A DNA stretch of 64,000 nt from Robiginitomaculum sp. GTDB taxonomy: Bacteria; Pseudomonadota; Alphaproteobacteria; Caulobacterales; Maricaulaceae. The notes beneath the pieces were generated by a model, which made no database searches, was not told the DNA's origin, and saw only the letters and a program-made list of their open reading frames with translations. The stretch's first letter is position 1; each line of letters opens with the position of its first letter. The position numbers were made by a program, and so were the translations under genes. Positions 34,884-43,616 of the stretch are shown here, piece by piece. The DNA is taken from assembly GCA_002733495.1 (NCBI GenBank), contig NVVV01000006.1:1-64000 (forward strand). Direction: 5' to 3'.

Positions 34884-36998
34884 TTAAAATAAGCCTGCGG
34901 CCTTGATGGCAAAGGCATATTCCAGCGCCGTGGTTTTCAAGCCTTCAAAGCGTCCGGTTGCGCCGCCATGACCGGCTTGCATTTCAGTCTTTAGAAGAAA
35001 TGGTCCTGTATCAGGGGCCATGGCTCGTAATTTGGCTACCCATTTTGCTGGCTCCCAATAGGTGACGCGCGGATCGGTCAGGCCCGCAGTGGCCAATAAA
35101 GGCGGGTAGGCAAGATCGCTTATATTATCATAGGGGCTGTAGCTTTTAATGGTGGCAAAGGCCGCTTCATCTTCTATTGGGTTGCCCCATTCTGGCCATT
35201 CCGGTGGAGTGAGAGGCAAGGTTTCATCGCTCATGGTGTTTAAGACATCAACAAAGGGCACCGCCGCAATGACGCCGCCAAAGAGCTCTGGCGCTATATT
35301 CATGACGGCACCAACCAGTAAACCACCGGCTGAACCGCCCATGGCAATGACTTTCCCCTTCGCAGTATAGCCCTGATCAATAAGGTGGTCCGCGACATCA
35401 ATAAAGTCCTGAAAAGTTTTAGGTTTTCCAGCGCCAGTGGCAGCTGTGTACCAGACATGGCCCTTCGCTTCGCCGCCGCGAATATGGGCAATGGCGTAGA
35501 CAAAACCACGATCAAGCAAAGACAGGCGCTTGGGGGAAAAACTGGCAGGAATGGTTATACCATAGGCCCCATAGCCATAAAGTAAAAGCGGCGCCGCGCC
35601 ATCGCGCTTAAGACCTTTCTTGTAAATAAGGCTGACCGGAATTTCCTCTCCATCATGGGCCGGGGCCATAATGCGGTGGACTTGATAGGCACTGGCATCA
35701 TGCCCTGCGGGGATGTGCTGGGTTTTGCGTAAAGTCCGCACATGGCTATCCATGTCATAATCATAAACTGTCTCTGGCTCTGCCATCGAGGAGGTGCAAA
35801 ACCGCATGCGCTTGGTGTCAAAGTCCAACAAATGCTCAAGGCCCAGGGCATAGGCTTGCCCTGAAAAAGAAATCGTAGTTTCCTTGCCACTGGGCAGATG
35901 ACGAATGATGATCCGGGGCAGGGCATCACAGCGTTCCAGCCATACCAGATGGGATTTGAACAGGCGCTGTTCCAGACGCCGTACGCCCGCTTTAGCAGGC
36001 ACCAGCTCCTGCCAGTTTGGGTGCATAGGGGTCTCATCTGGCGCGCGCATGATTTTAAAATCTTCCGCGCCATCACTATTGGTCAGTATATAAAAATAAT
36101 CACCGGCATGGTCGATATGATATTCCACGCCTGTCTTGCGTGGGGCCAAGAGATGGATGCCTTTTTCGGGTGCCTGTGCGTACAGCACACGCACTTCACT
36201 GGTGCTATGATCACTGGCCTCGATCAGTATATATTGCCGGTCACTGGTTTGTGACAGGCTGAGGAAAAAGCCTTCATCCTCTTCATGATAAAGCAGGCGA
36301 TCTTCAGTGTTTTGCGCCCTAAAATCGTGCTGCCTGACTTCCTTGGGGCGATTGTTTTTATCGCGCCATATCCAGAATATGGCCTCGCTTTTTGCGCCCC
36401 AGATAATATCTGGCGAGGCAGAGGCGATTGGTCCTGATACGGTTTTTCCCGTGCGGATGTCCTGAATATAGATGTCGTAATATTCACTGCCCTGAATATC
36501 AATTGCATAGGCCAGATAGTGGTGATCGGGGCTGTGTATTACTGTGCCAAGATCAAAATAGGCGCACTTAGCGGCCAGTTTGTTCCCATCCAGCAAGATT
36601 TCTATCGACTGATCCAGTTTACCGCCGGAAAGGGTTTTCCGGCGGGCATAACAGGGGTGTTCATTGCCTTTTTCATAGCTGAAAAAATAGGCATAGGCCC
36701 CATCTTCCATGGGCACGTCAGTATCATCTTCGCATATGCGAGCGCGCATTTCCTTGACCAGGGTTTCCTGCAAAACGCTGGTGTCGTCCAGCGCACTGTC
36801 GCAATAGGCATTTTCTGCCAGAAGGTAGTCTTTGATCTCTGTTGCAAGGCTGTCCGGCTTGACCATAACATCGCGCCAGTTATCGGCACGAAGCCATGCA
36901 TAATCATCCAAAATACGGTGCGCACCGCAGACGGTTTCATGGGGCACCCTCTTGGCTTTGGGGGCGGGTTTTAACGGTGTAAACAGGGAAGAGGACAT
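34884..36998 (-). CDS. ptrB: Oligopeptidase B (S9A prolyl-oligopeptidase family)
   Basis: A 704-residue serine peptidase cleaving short peptides after basic residues. The N-terminal seven-bladed propeller begins at VPHETVCGAHRILDDYAWLR. The C-terminal hydrolase has YGYGAYGITIPASFS, nucleophile MGGSAGGLLVGAVMN (Ser556), Asp in TAGLTDPRVTYWEP and His in MQAGHGGATGRFE. The acidic DETLPLTPPEWPEWGNP segment is typical of PtrB, which sets it apart from prolyl oligopeptidase. Full length. 18 bases separate it from msrB upstream. Confidence 0.95.
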   Translation of the reverse strand: MSSSLFTPLKPAPKAKRVPHETVCGAHRILDDYAWLRADNWRDVMVKPDSLATEIKDYLLAENAYCDSALDDTSVLQETLVKEMRARICEDDTDVPMEDGAYAYFFSYEKGNEHPCYARRKTLSGGKLDQSIEILLDGNKLAAKCAYFDLGTVIHSPDHHYLAYAIDIQGSEYYDIYIQDIRTGKTVSGPIASASPDIIWGAKSEAIFWIWRDKNNRPKEVRQHDFRAQNTEDRLLYHEEDEGFFLSLSQTSDRQYILIEASDHSTSEVRVLYAQAPEKGIHLLAPRKTGVEYHIDHAGDYFYILTNSDGAEDFKIMRAPDETPMHPNWQELVPAKAGVRRLEQRLFKSHLVWLERCDALPRIIIRHLPSGKETTISFSGQAYALGLEHLLDFDTKRMRFCTSSMAEPETVYDYDMDSHVRTLRKTQHIPAGHDASAYQVHRIMAPAHDGEEIPVSLIYKKGLKRDGAAPLLLYGYGAYGITIPASFSPKRLSLLDRGFVYAIAHIRGGEAKGHVWYTAATGAGKPKTFQDFIDVADHLIDQGYTAKGKVIAMGGSAGGLLVGAVMNIAPELFGGVIAAVPFVDVLNTMSDETLPLTPPEWPEWGNPIEDEAAFATIKSYSPYDNISDLAYPPLLATAGLTDPRVTYWEPAKWVAKLRAMAPDTGPFLLKTEMQAGHGGATGRFEGLKTTALEYAFAIKAAGLF

Positions 36999-37015
36999 TA
37001 CGGTCAGATCTGATC

Positions 37016-37384
37016 CTAATCTTTTGGCGTGAAATTTAAAACGGTGCCGTTAACGCAATAACGCAAACCCGTTGGCATTGGGCCATCTTCAAAAACATGC
37101 CCCATATGCGCCTCGCATTTGGCACAGTGAATTTCATTACGTGTCATGGCCAGGGCGCTGTCCATATGTTGCCCAAGGGCATTTGGGCTTATGACATTAA
37201 AAAATGAAGGCCAGCCAGAGCCAGAATCATATTTGTGGGCGGCATCAAAAAGCGGGGTGTCACAGGCGATGCAAGTATAAATTCCGGCACGTTTTTCATC
37301 GAGCCAGGGACCACTAAAAGGGGCCTCTGTGGCGCAAGACCGCGCAATGCGTCTTTGCTCAGGGGTAAGGTTTTCATCAGACAT
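37016..37384 (-). CDS. msrB: Peptide-methionine (R)-S-oxide reductase MsrB
   Basis: A 122-residue enzyme reducing methionine-R-sulfoxide in proteins. Zinc-binding pairs YTCIACDTPLF and HCAKCEAHMGHVF, the substrate loop YDSGSGWPSFF and catalytic Cys in GLRYCVNGTVL are all present. The ATG at 37384 (MSDENLTPEQ) is preferred; an upstream in-frame start adds 7 codons. Likely co-transcribed with ptrB downstream. Confidence 0.95.
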   Translation of the reverse strand: MSDENLTPEQRRIARSCATEAPFSGPWLDEKRAGIYTCIACDTPLFDAAHKYDSGSGWPSFFNVISPNALGQHMDSALAMTRNEIHCAKCEAHMGHVFEDGPMPTGLRYCVNGTVLNFTPKD

Positions 37385-37417
37385 TATTTTTACTCTCACC
37401 AGCACTTCAGCCGCATT

Positions 37418-38179
37418 TTAGATTAGGTCCCTGTGGACCAAACCATAATAGCGGGCCAAACGATCAAGAGCCAGTTTGATCACCACCTTTGCCGTGCGCT
37501 TTGGCCATTTGCGCGAAGCTTCGATCTGCGCCAGGCTGGCCTCACGAATGCAAAGTGCAAAGATCAGGTCATCCAGACCCGGGCCAAGGGCCGCCAAGGC
37601 ATCCATAAAGCGGTCCTTGGCATCCAGGGCATAATCCGCCGCATCCAGAACCGTGTTGCGCGGCCCCATTGTCGCCGATCCACGTGCCGGAGTCTCCCAG
37701 TTTGCGCACAGTTTTTGCGCCAGTGACGAACGATGATAATCCGCGCAAAGCCGCTCGGCGGCTGCATATTCTGCAGCACTTATGTAAGGCTCTGCGGTGG
37801 TGTGCTCTCGACGTCGCAAGCGAGACAGGGGCGTATCTGCCATCGCCTTGTCAGCCTGAAAAATTCTCCCATCTGTATCGATGAAGCTGGCGCGTTTGCT
37901 CTCTCTGTGCTGGGCGCCAAATACGTTCTCACAAGCCGTAGTTTTCCGGTTTAGCCAGGATTTGGCCTGCTTTGTGGGGATAAGGGTTTTGTCCCGCTGG
38001 GCATGCAACAAGCCATTGGCAATGGCATTTTTGACTTCTTCAGCACTGAGGCGCGTATAAACTTTTCCTTTTTTGCATGCCTGATAATGATCATCGTTTA
38101 GACGTTTCAAGGCGCCGCCATTTTCCAACAACCGTGTGAGGGCACGGACCAGGCGTTTATCGACCCGCGATATAGCCAT
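37418..38179 (-). CDS. DUF6456 domain-containing protein
   Basis: A 253-residue soluble protein. The N-terminus (VDKRLVRALTRLLENGGALK, then VYTRLSAEEVKNAIANGLLH) looks helical and possibly DNA-binding; the C-terminal half (AAEYAAAERLCADYHRSSLA, then GLDDLIFALCIREASLAQIE and a final WPKRTAKVVIKLALDRLARY) is the DUF6456 region. It starts one base after the DnaA-domain-IV-like gene, a pairing conserved in Alphaproteobacteria. Function unknown. The ATG at 38179 is chosen because the longer frame reads through the neighbour. Confidence 0.85.
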   Translation of the reverse strand: MAISRVDKRLVRALTRLLENGGALKRLNDDHYQACKKGKVYTRLSAEEVKNAIANGLLHAQRDKTLIPTKQAKSWLNRKTTACENVFGAQHRESKRASFIDTDGRIFQADKAMADTPLSRLRRREHTTAEPYISAAEYAAAERLCADYHRSSLAQKLCANWETPARGSATMGPRNTVLDAADYALDAKDRFMDALAALGPGLDDLIFALCIREASLAQIEASRKWPKRTAKVVIKLALDRLARYYGLVHRDLI

Positions 38180-38180
38180 G

Positions 38181-38534
38181 TTATGCGCCTTGTGCTGCCG
38201 TTGCAGGTGCCGGTGCCGCACGTAACAGGCTTTCCAGATCTTCCAGCTTTGCATCAAATTCAGGGTCATCGCGACGGTCCTCCACCAGATGACAGGCATG
38301 GGAAACCGTGGTGCGGTCGCGGCCAAAAGCCATGGCAACACGGCTAAGGCTCAGCTCGAACGAGATATGCGCCAAGTACATGGCTATCTGTCGTCCAAAC
38401 GCCACACGGGCATTGCGCCGGGTCAGGGCATCCATGTCGGCTTCCGCTACGCCAAAGGCATAGGCGACCAGTGTTCGGGCCAAACGGGCACGGGCTTCAT
38501 CTTGTTCCCGGCGTCTATAATATTCAGGGCTCAT
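38181..38534 (-). CDS. DnaA domain IV-like DNA-binding protein
   Basis: A 117-residue protein consisting mainly of a DnaA C-terminal (Bac_DnaA_C) helix-turn-helix. RQIAMYLAHISFELSLSRVA, then MAFGRDRTTVSHACHLVEDR, match the DnaA-box-recognition signature. It has no AAA+ ATPase domain, so it could bind DnaA boxes without opening DNA. GGAGGATACA before the ATG at 38534 sets the start. It is followed directly by the DUF6456 gene. Confidence 0.88.
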   Translation of the reverse strand: MSPEYYRRREQDEARARLARTLVAYAFGVAEADMDALTRRNARVAFGRQIAMYLAHISFELSLSRVAMAFGRDRTTVSHACHLVEDRRDDPEFDAKLEDLESLLRAAPAPATAAQGA

Positions 38535-38660
38535 TGTATCCTCCAACACAAATTTAGTACGAGGAGACAGGGTAATTGCTATTCCAAGTTGTAGGATTAT
38601 GTTCCTATAATAAGGGGGAGTAAAGCCCGTAATGACAGAGAAAGGTATTGAAAATATAGC

Positions 38661-39185
38661 TTAGTTGCTGGCAACCCCCAGCTTTAATCCCGGGGATAAG
38701 TCTGCCAGAGGCGTAAATATATCATAGGCCAGGATTGTGCTGATCGCCCCTTTTTCATTTTCCAGAGGTAATTTGAGCCAGAAATGTGCGAGGGAAGAAA
38801 GGTAATGTGCATCCTTTCCTTGCCAGACCAACGGCATGACGCCGCACAAGGGTTTGCGCTCGGTAACGATTTGCTGATGCACGCTGGTCCAGTGGGACAG
38901 CGTATGTCCCAGGGGAAGCGAGTCCAGCGTTTGGCCGGTAATCTCTGTATCCAGTATCGTGCGCAGGCCCGTTCCCGCCAGGCGCACGCGAAAGACCGGA
39001 CGCTCATCGCTATGGGTAACATCAGTGAGTGTGATAAAAGGCAAAAGCTTGATCATACCGCGCGGGTGCAGGTCAGTACGTGTAGGCAAAACGCCCGGTC
39101 GACATTTGCTGCGCCAATAGTCATAGAGGCTGCGTTGCTCCTCATAGGCCAGTTGCTGCTTAAAGTCTTTGGCGCGTTCACCCAT
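38661..39185 (-). CDS. PAS domain protein (PAS_5 family)
   Basis: A 174-residue soluble protein of the PAS_5 type (YDYWRSKCRPGVLPTRTDLH, then ERPVFRVRLAGTGLRTILD, ITGQTLDSLPLG, and a C-terminal ILAYDIFTPLADLSPG). No output domain is attached. PAS_5 proteins such as Caulobacter MopJ act in cell-cycle and polarity control. The ATG at 39185 has AAGGGGG 6 bases upstream. Confidence 0.82.
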   Translation of the reverse strand: MGERAKDFKQQLAYEEQRSLYDYWRSKCRPGVLPTRTDLHPRGMIKLLPFITLTDVTHSDERPVFRVRLAGTGLRTILDTEITGQTLDSLPLGHTLSHWTSVHQQIVTERKPLCGVMPLVWQGKDAHYLSSLAHFWLKLPLENEKGAISTILAYDIFTPLADLSPGLKLGVASN

Positions 39186-39230
39186 AATCAACCCCCTTGA
39201 TTTGCCTTATCGGCAAAAGTGATTCGTTTG

Positions 39231-39246
39231 GTTAATATCCATTAAC
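39231..39246. promoter_or_regulatory. Palindromic site upstream of the PAS gene
   Basis: GTTAAT-ATCC-ATTAAC is a perfect inverted repeat about 45 bp upstream of the PAS-gene ATG. It recalls the TTAA half-sites of CtrA, but the TTAA-to-TTAA spacing is 6, not 7. Likely an operator; the regulator is unknown. Confidence 0.35.
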
Positions 39247-39335
39247 TGGTGGAATCAGCGCAAGAGTCTCTTGACTCTTTTTTTACTTTAGGGAATCACG
39301 ATGTCAGAAGCGAATCGCGCTATTGAGAAATAACC

Positions 39336-39368
39336 CAATAAAAACAAAGCCCAGCGCGAGGCTGGGCT
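39336..39368 (-). terminator. Rho-independent terminator after mucR
   Basis: On the minus strand AGCCCAG-CCTCGCG-CTGGGCT followed by TTGTTTTTATT: a 7-bp stem and T-rich tail, 30 bases after the mucR stop. Confidence 0.8.
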
Positions 39369-39397
39369 GTGCAGAAAAACATGTTGATAACTTTTAT

Positions 39398-39808
39398 CTA
39401 CCGGCCTCTGCCGCGACGTCCACGGCCCAGACCCATTTCTTTGGCCAGTTTAGAGCGCGCTTCGGCATACGCAGGGGCAACCATGGGGTAGTCAGCAGGC
39501 AGGCCCCATTTGCTGCGATATTCATCAGGGGACATGTCATATTTCGCCCGCAAATGCCGCTTCAGTGACTTATATTTTCCGCCGTCTTCCAGACAGATAA
39601 TATATTCTGGTGTGATTGAGCGTTTGGGGGAAACCGCCGGTTTTTGCGGTGGTTGTGGTGGCATATTGCCCTCAGAATCTGCGGCGCTAAGGGCGCTATA
39701 CACATTGCGTATAATATCAGGAAGATCCGCAGCAGCTACAGTGTTGTTGCCGACATACGCCGTCACAATATCTACAGCCATATCTGTAATAGCGGTTTTT
39801 TCAGTCAT
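39398..39808 (-). CDS. mucR: MucR/Ros family zinc-finger transcriptional regulator
   Basis: A 136-residue regulator. The N-terminal oligomerisation region (AVDIVTAYVGNNTVAAADLP) is followed by a Pro-rich linker and the Ros/MucR finger (YIICLEDGGKYKSLKRHLRA, then DMSPDEYRSKWGLPADYPMV). MucR proteins are H-NS-like global silencers in Alphaproteobacteria, controlling exopolysaccharide, motility and cell cycle. The C-terminus ends GLGRGRRGRGR. The 270-bp AT-rich gap upstream (39809-40082) is suited to autoregulation; I see no gene in it. Confidence 0.93.
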   Translation of the reverse strand: MTEKTAITDMAVDIVTAYVGNNTVAAADLPDIIRNVYSALSAADSEGNMPPQPPQKPAVSPKRSITPEYIICLEDGGKYKSLKRHLRAKYDMSPDEYRSKWGLPADYPMVAPAYAEARSKLAKEMGLGRGRRGRGR

Positions 39809-40082
39809 CTTAATATCCATCTCAAACTAAACACGTTCAATAGATATACCAGTGAACTGTAAGATGCAATCACCTATATCACTTTTTAAATGTGCAGCAT
39901 TGATAAAAATTTTGAGTATAATCGCAATGCTAAGGCGTGGTTAAGCAGGCATAAGCGAACAAAAGGCAGGGCATAAGCTTTTTACCTTTGAAAGGAATAT
40001 AGACAGATTTGCACAGTTAAATACTAATTTTGTCCCACATTATTAGTGAACGGCGTTTAGGTCAGAGCTGATTTCGTTACAC

Positions 40083-41807
40083 CTAACCAGCCATATAGGC
40101 ACCAAGAAGAGCCAAGGCTAGCAAGGCGACTGCCCATCCAGCCAAGGCGCCTGTGGGCACGGTGCGACTGATGTTTCCGTCGGGGCTGAGCATATTGGAC
40201 AGCATTGCCGAAGTATTGCTGAACAGTCTGGTTTTGCCGTGTTTGGCATGCTGCCATAACCGGGCGGTAATGGCATAAACCCATTTGGCCAGTGCTTTAC
40301 CCGGTTTGCGCCAGAACCAGTCTACATCCAGAATGGTCATGCGTTTTTCAGAAGGGTACCAGCCAATACGCATCAGCAGGGCAAAGGCAAAAATCGCGGC
40401 CAGCAAGAGCTGCATCTGACCGACGATATGACCAAGCGTATAAGGCTGGTAATCACTGGGGTAGGGAAGAAGCGCGTAAAGCCAGCGATGGTTGACGCCA
40501 ATAAAGATGCTCAAGAACGCGGCAATACCCATGGCTAACAGCATATTCCACGGGGCCTCCTTGACCCGGCGCTTGCTGTCGTGGGCGAAGAAAGAGAAAT
40601 ATGGAATTTTGATCCCGGCATGTTCCAGCACCCCGGCGCTGGCAAAGACCAGCATCAGCCAGACAATCCAGTGCCCTTCATCGGCAACGGCGGCCAGAAT
40701 CAGGGCTTTGGTGACAAAGGCTGACATGAAGGGGAAGGCGGAAATAGACCCCGCCCCGATCAGACAGAAAAAGGCGGTGATCGGCATAGAGCGAAACAGG
40801 CCGCCCAGTTCGGACGCTTTTGTGGTGCCGGTGCGCAGCAAAACCGCGCCCATGCTCATGAACAAAAGACCTTTGAACAAGACGTCGGCAAAGGCGTGCG
40901 CCGCCGCGCCATTAATGCCCATCGTCGTGCCAATGCCAATGCCCACAACCATAAAGCCAAGCTGGTTGTTGATGGAAAAGGACAGGACGCGTCGCAAATC
41001 ATTTTCGATAACCGCAAAGAAGACCGGGAACAGGGCCATCACCACGCCAATGTAAATCAGGATTTCCGTACCGGCATAGCCGCGCGCCAGCGCGTAAATG
41101 GCCATTTTTGTGGTAAAGGCCGATAGCACCACCGCCCCGGTAATGGTGGCCTTGGGGTAGGCATCTTGCAGCCAGCTATGCAGCAAGGGGAAGGCCGCCT
41201 TGATGCCAAAGCCAATCAGGATCAACCAGCCGGCAAGGCCGGCCTCCAGGCCGATATGTTCAAACGCCCATGAGCCGGTCTGGGCATGCAACAGCACGGC
41301 ACCAGCCAACAATAAGACGCCCGAACCCACATGCATGATCAGATAGCGTAGACCTGCGCTACGGGCCGCCGCTGTGCCGGTGCGAAAAATAAGGAACACC
41401 GAGGTCAGCGCCGTCATTTCCCAGAAAATAAACAGCGTGATCAGGTCGCCAGCAAACACCGCTGCCATGGCCGCGCCGCCGTAAAGTACACTCATGGTGT
41501 CTTGCAGGCGGTCGCGCTCGTGCAGGGCATAAAGCGCGTTTAAAAAGGTGGCGATAATAAAAATAAGGCCCCAGATACGGCTTAGCCCATCAAAGCGAAA
41601 CGTGGTGAGCGCAACGCCAAGACTATTAATACTGACAGGGTCAAAGCTGCCAAAGGCGCTCATTTTCAGCCAGAAAAAAAGCGCCACAACTGGGGCCAGC
41701 AACATGACCGCCTTGCGGGCGTGATGCCAAGGCAAAGCGGCAATGATCAGCCCGGCCAGCAAAATGGCCCAGGCGGGGTTTAAGGGCGCGGCGAGAAGTT
41801 CAGTCAT
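40083..41807 (-). CDS. Mrp-type antiporter, third NuoL/M-like subunit
   Basis: A 574-residue membrane protein with some fourteen helices of the proton-conducting NuoL/MrpA/MrpD superfamily (LITLFIFWEMTALTSVFLIF, then GFGIKAAFPLLHSWLQDAYP with its key Lys, and SFSINNQLGFMVVGIGIG). It occupies the place of MrpA's large N-terminal part but lacks the MrpA C-terminal domains, which are supplied by the DUF4040-MrpB protein at 45719. Last gene of the operon, overlapping the small subunit gene by 8 bases. Confidence 0.88.
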   Translation of the reverse strand: MTELLAAPLNPAWAILLAGLIIAALPWHHARKAVMLLAPVVALFFWLKMSAFGSFDPVSINSLGVALTTFRFDGLSRIWGLIFIIATFLNALYALHERDRLQDTMSVLYGGAAMAAVFAGDLITLFIFWEMTALTSVFLIFRTGTAAARSAGLRYLIMHVGSGVLLLAGAVLLHAQTGSWAFEHIGLEAGLAGWLILIGFGIKAAFPLLHSWLQDAYPKATITGAVVLSAFTTKMAIYALARGYAGTEILIYIGVVMALFPVFFAVIENDLRRVLSFSINNQLGFMVVGIGIGTTMGINGAAAHAFADVLFKGLLFMSMGAVLLRTGTTKASELGGLFRSMPITAFFCLIGAGSISAFPFMSAFVTKALILAAVADEGHWIVWLMLVFASAGVLEHAGIKIPYFSFFAHDSKRRVKEAPWNMLLAMGIAAFLSIFIGVNHRWLYALLPYPSDYQPYTLGHIVGQMQLLLAAIFAFALLMRIGWYPSEKRMTILDVDWFWRKPGKALAKWVYAITARLWQHAKHGKTRLFSNTSAMLSNMLSPDGNISRTVPTGALAGWAVALLALALLGAYMAG

Positions 41808-42144
41808 CCTCGGTGCTCTCCGGGTAATAGTCTTCAGAACGCCCGGTCAGGCGGCGCAAGGGCCAGCCCATCAGAACGACAAAGGCAAAAGAGGCAAAGC
41901 CAAAAAGGGCAAAAAATCCCTTGTATTCTTCAAAGTGAAAATGGCCGTGCCGCTTGATAAAAAAGTCAGCGGCAATGCTGATGATCATGGCGGCGCCCAC
42001 GAAATAGATAAAGATGTGGCGAAACTTGTCGCTGACCAGCCATAAAAACGGCTTGGCCAGCGGATGAATATCGTCCTCTTTGGCTGCTTTGGCCGACTTA
42101 GCCGGGGCTTTTTTCTTAGGCATAGGCGTTTTGGCGGTGCTCAT
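41800..42144 (-). CDS. Small membrane protein embedded in the Mrp operon
   Basis: A 114-residue protein: a Lys/Ala/Pro-rich cytoplasmic start (TPMPKKKAPAKSAKAAKEDD), two membrane segments (FRHIFIYFVGAAMIISIAAD and FFALFGFASFAFVVLMGWPL) and an acidic tail. It overlaps both neighbours (4 and 8 bases), so it is made together with the antiporter subunits. No family name comes to mind. Probably an accessory subunit linking two NuoL/M-like subunits (inference). Confidence 0.8.
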   Translation of the reverse strand: MSTAKTPMPKKKAPAKSAKAAKEDDIHPLAKPFLWLVSDKFRHIFIYFVGAAMIISIAADFFIKRHGHFHFEEYKGFFALFGFASFAFVVLMGWPLRRLTGRSEDYYPESTEDD

Positions 42145-43616
42145 GACAGCCCTCCGCTTTCAAAGACCGGGCGCAGAAAATCAAGAATTGGCCCAATGGC
42201 AAAAAACAGAACAATCGTGCCTGCCGCCGTGATCAGCGGCGGTATAACCGTCAAGACAGGTGCCTTTGGCGGTTTGGCTTTCTTGTCCAGTGGTTCAGCA
42301 AAAAACGCATTGATCGAGATCGGCAGCAAATAGGCCACGTTCAGCAATGAGGATATGATCAAGGCCCCGATAAAGACCCGGTTCGCCGGATCGGTGGACC
42401 CCATCATCAACATCAGCTTGGGCCAGGCCCCGGCCAATGGCGGCAAGCCAATAATCGACAAAGAGCCGACCAGAAAGGCCCCGAAAACCCAAGGCAGGGA
42501 CTTGCCCAGCCCTTTCATGCCGCTGACCTCGGTAATGTGGCGGGCAGTATAAATCGCCCCGGCACACATAAACAGCGTGATTTTGCCCCAGGCGTGCATG
42601 ATGATGTGCACCGCCGCGCCAAGGGCGGCCATCGGCGTGGCGATCATGGCGCCCAGCGTGATATAGGATAATTGGCTGATGGTGGAATAAGCCAGACGTT
42701 CTTTTAAATTGTCCTTGGCCATGGCCATTAATGATGCCAGCACAATGGAAATCGCGGCAATCCAGGCCAGCCAGTGCGAGGCGGGCAATTCGCGCATTAA
42801 ATCCAGACCGAAAACATAGACCGACATTTTCAGCATGGTGAATACACCGGCTTTGACCACCGCAACGGCGTGCAAAAAGGCGCTGACCGGGGTTGGGGCC
42901 ACCATGGCATTGGGCAACCAGTTATGCACCGGCATAATAGCCGCTTTGCCAATGCCAAACACATAAAGGATCAACAAAATACTGCCCAGACCTGTGGTAA
43001 TATTACCCGCCAGCAGGCCGCCCGGGGTAAAATCGGTCGAGCCGGCCAGAACGTGGGTGATGATCACCGCCGGCAGGAACAGACCCACCGAAGTGCCCAT
43101 CAAAATAGTCAGATAAATGCGGGCACCGCGCCGCGCCTTCTCGTCCCCGTTATGGGCAACCAGAGGGTAGGTCGAAAGGGTCAGGGCCTCGTAAAAAATA
43201 AACAATGTTATCATATTGCCAGAGGCGGCAACGCCCATGGCGGCGGCAATGGCAATGGTAAAGCTGAAATAAAAGCGCGTTTGGTCCTTGGCCTTATTGC
43301 CGCGCATATAGCCAATGGAATAAAGCGAATTGATCAGCCACAAGGCACTGGCCAGGGCTGCAAAAACGGCCCCCAGCGGCTCTAGTGTCAAATTCAGCGT
43401 CATGCCGCCCGCCATGCCCATCAGATCAATCGAGGGGCGTGCGCCGCCATCCACCGCCATCACTAGCGCCGTCACATTAGCCAGTAATAAAACGCCGCTC
43501 AGCAGGGTGGCGGTTTCGCGTAAATTCGGCCAGCGCGAAAAGGCCAGAACGCCAATGCCCCCGCCAAGCGGGATCGCCAGAAGCAGGATCAGGCCCAGTT
43601 CAGGGGTCCAGCTCAT
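42141..43616 (-). CDS. mrpD: Mrp-type antiporter, second NuoL/M-like (MrpD-like) subunit
   Basis: A 491-residue multi-pass protein of the MrpD/NuoM/NuoN superfamily. MITLFIFYEALTLSTYPLVA has the conserved Glu of the proton path; GIGKAAIMPVHNWLPNAMVA has the conserved Lys; LAYSTISQLSYITLGAMIAT and INAFFAEPLDKKAK follow. Overlaps both neighbours by 4 bases. Confidence 0.9.
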   Translation of the reverse strand: MSWTPELGLILLLAIPLGGGIGVLAFSRWPNLRETATLLSGVLLLANVTALVMAVDGGARPSIDLMGMAGGMTLNLTLEPLGAVFAALASALWLINSLYSIGYMRGNKAKDQTRFYFSFTIAIAAAMGVAASGNMITLFIFYEALTLSTYPLVAHNGDEKARRGARIYLTILMGTSVGLFLPAVIITHVLAGSTDFTPGGLLAGNITTGLGSILLILYVFGIGKAAIMPVHNWLPNAMVAPTPVSAFLHAVAVVKAGVFTMLKMSVYVFGLDLMRELPASHWLAWIAAISIVLASLMAMAKDNLKERLAYSTISQLSYITLGAMIATPMAALGAAVHIIMHAWGKITLFMCAGAIYTARHITEVSGMKGLGKSLPWVFGAFLVGSLSIIGLPPLAGAWPKLMLMMGSTDPANRVFIGALIISSLLNVAYLLPISINAFFAEPLDKKAKPPKAPVLTVIPPLITAAGTIVLFFAIGPILDFLRPVFESGGLS

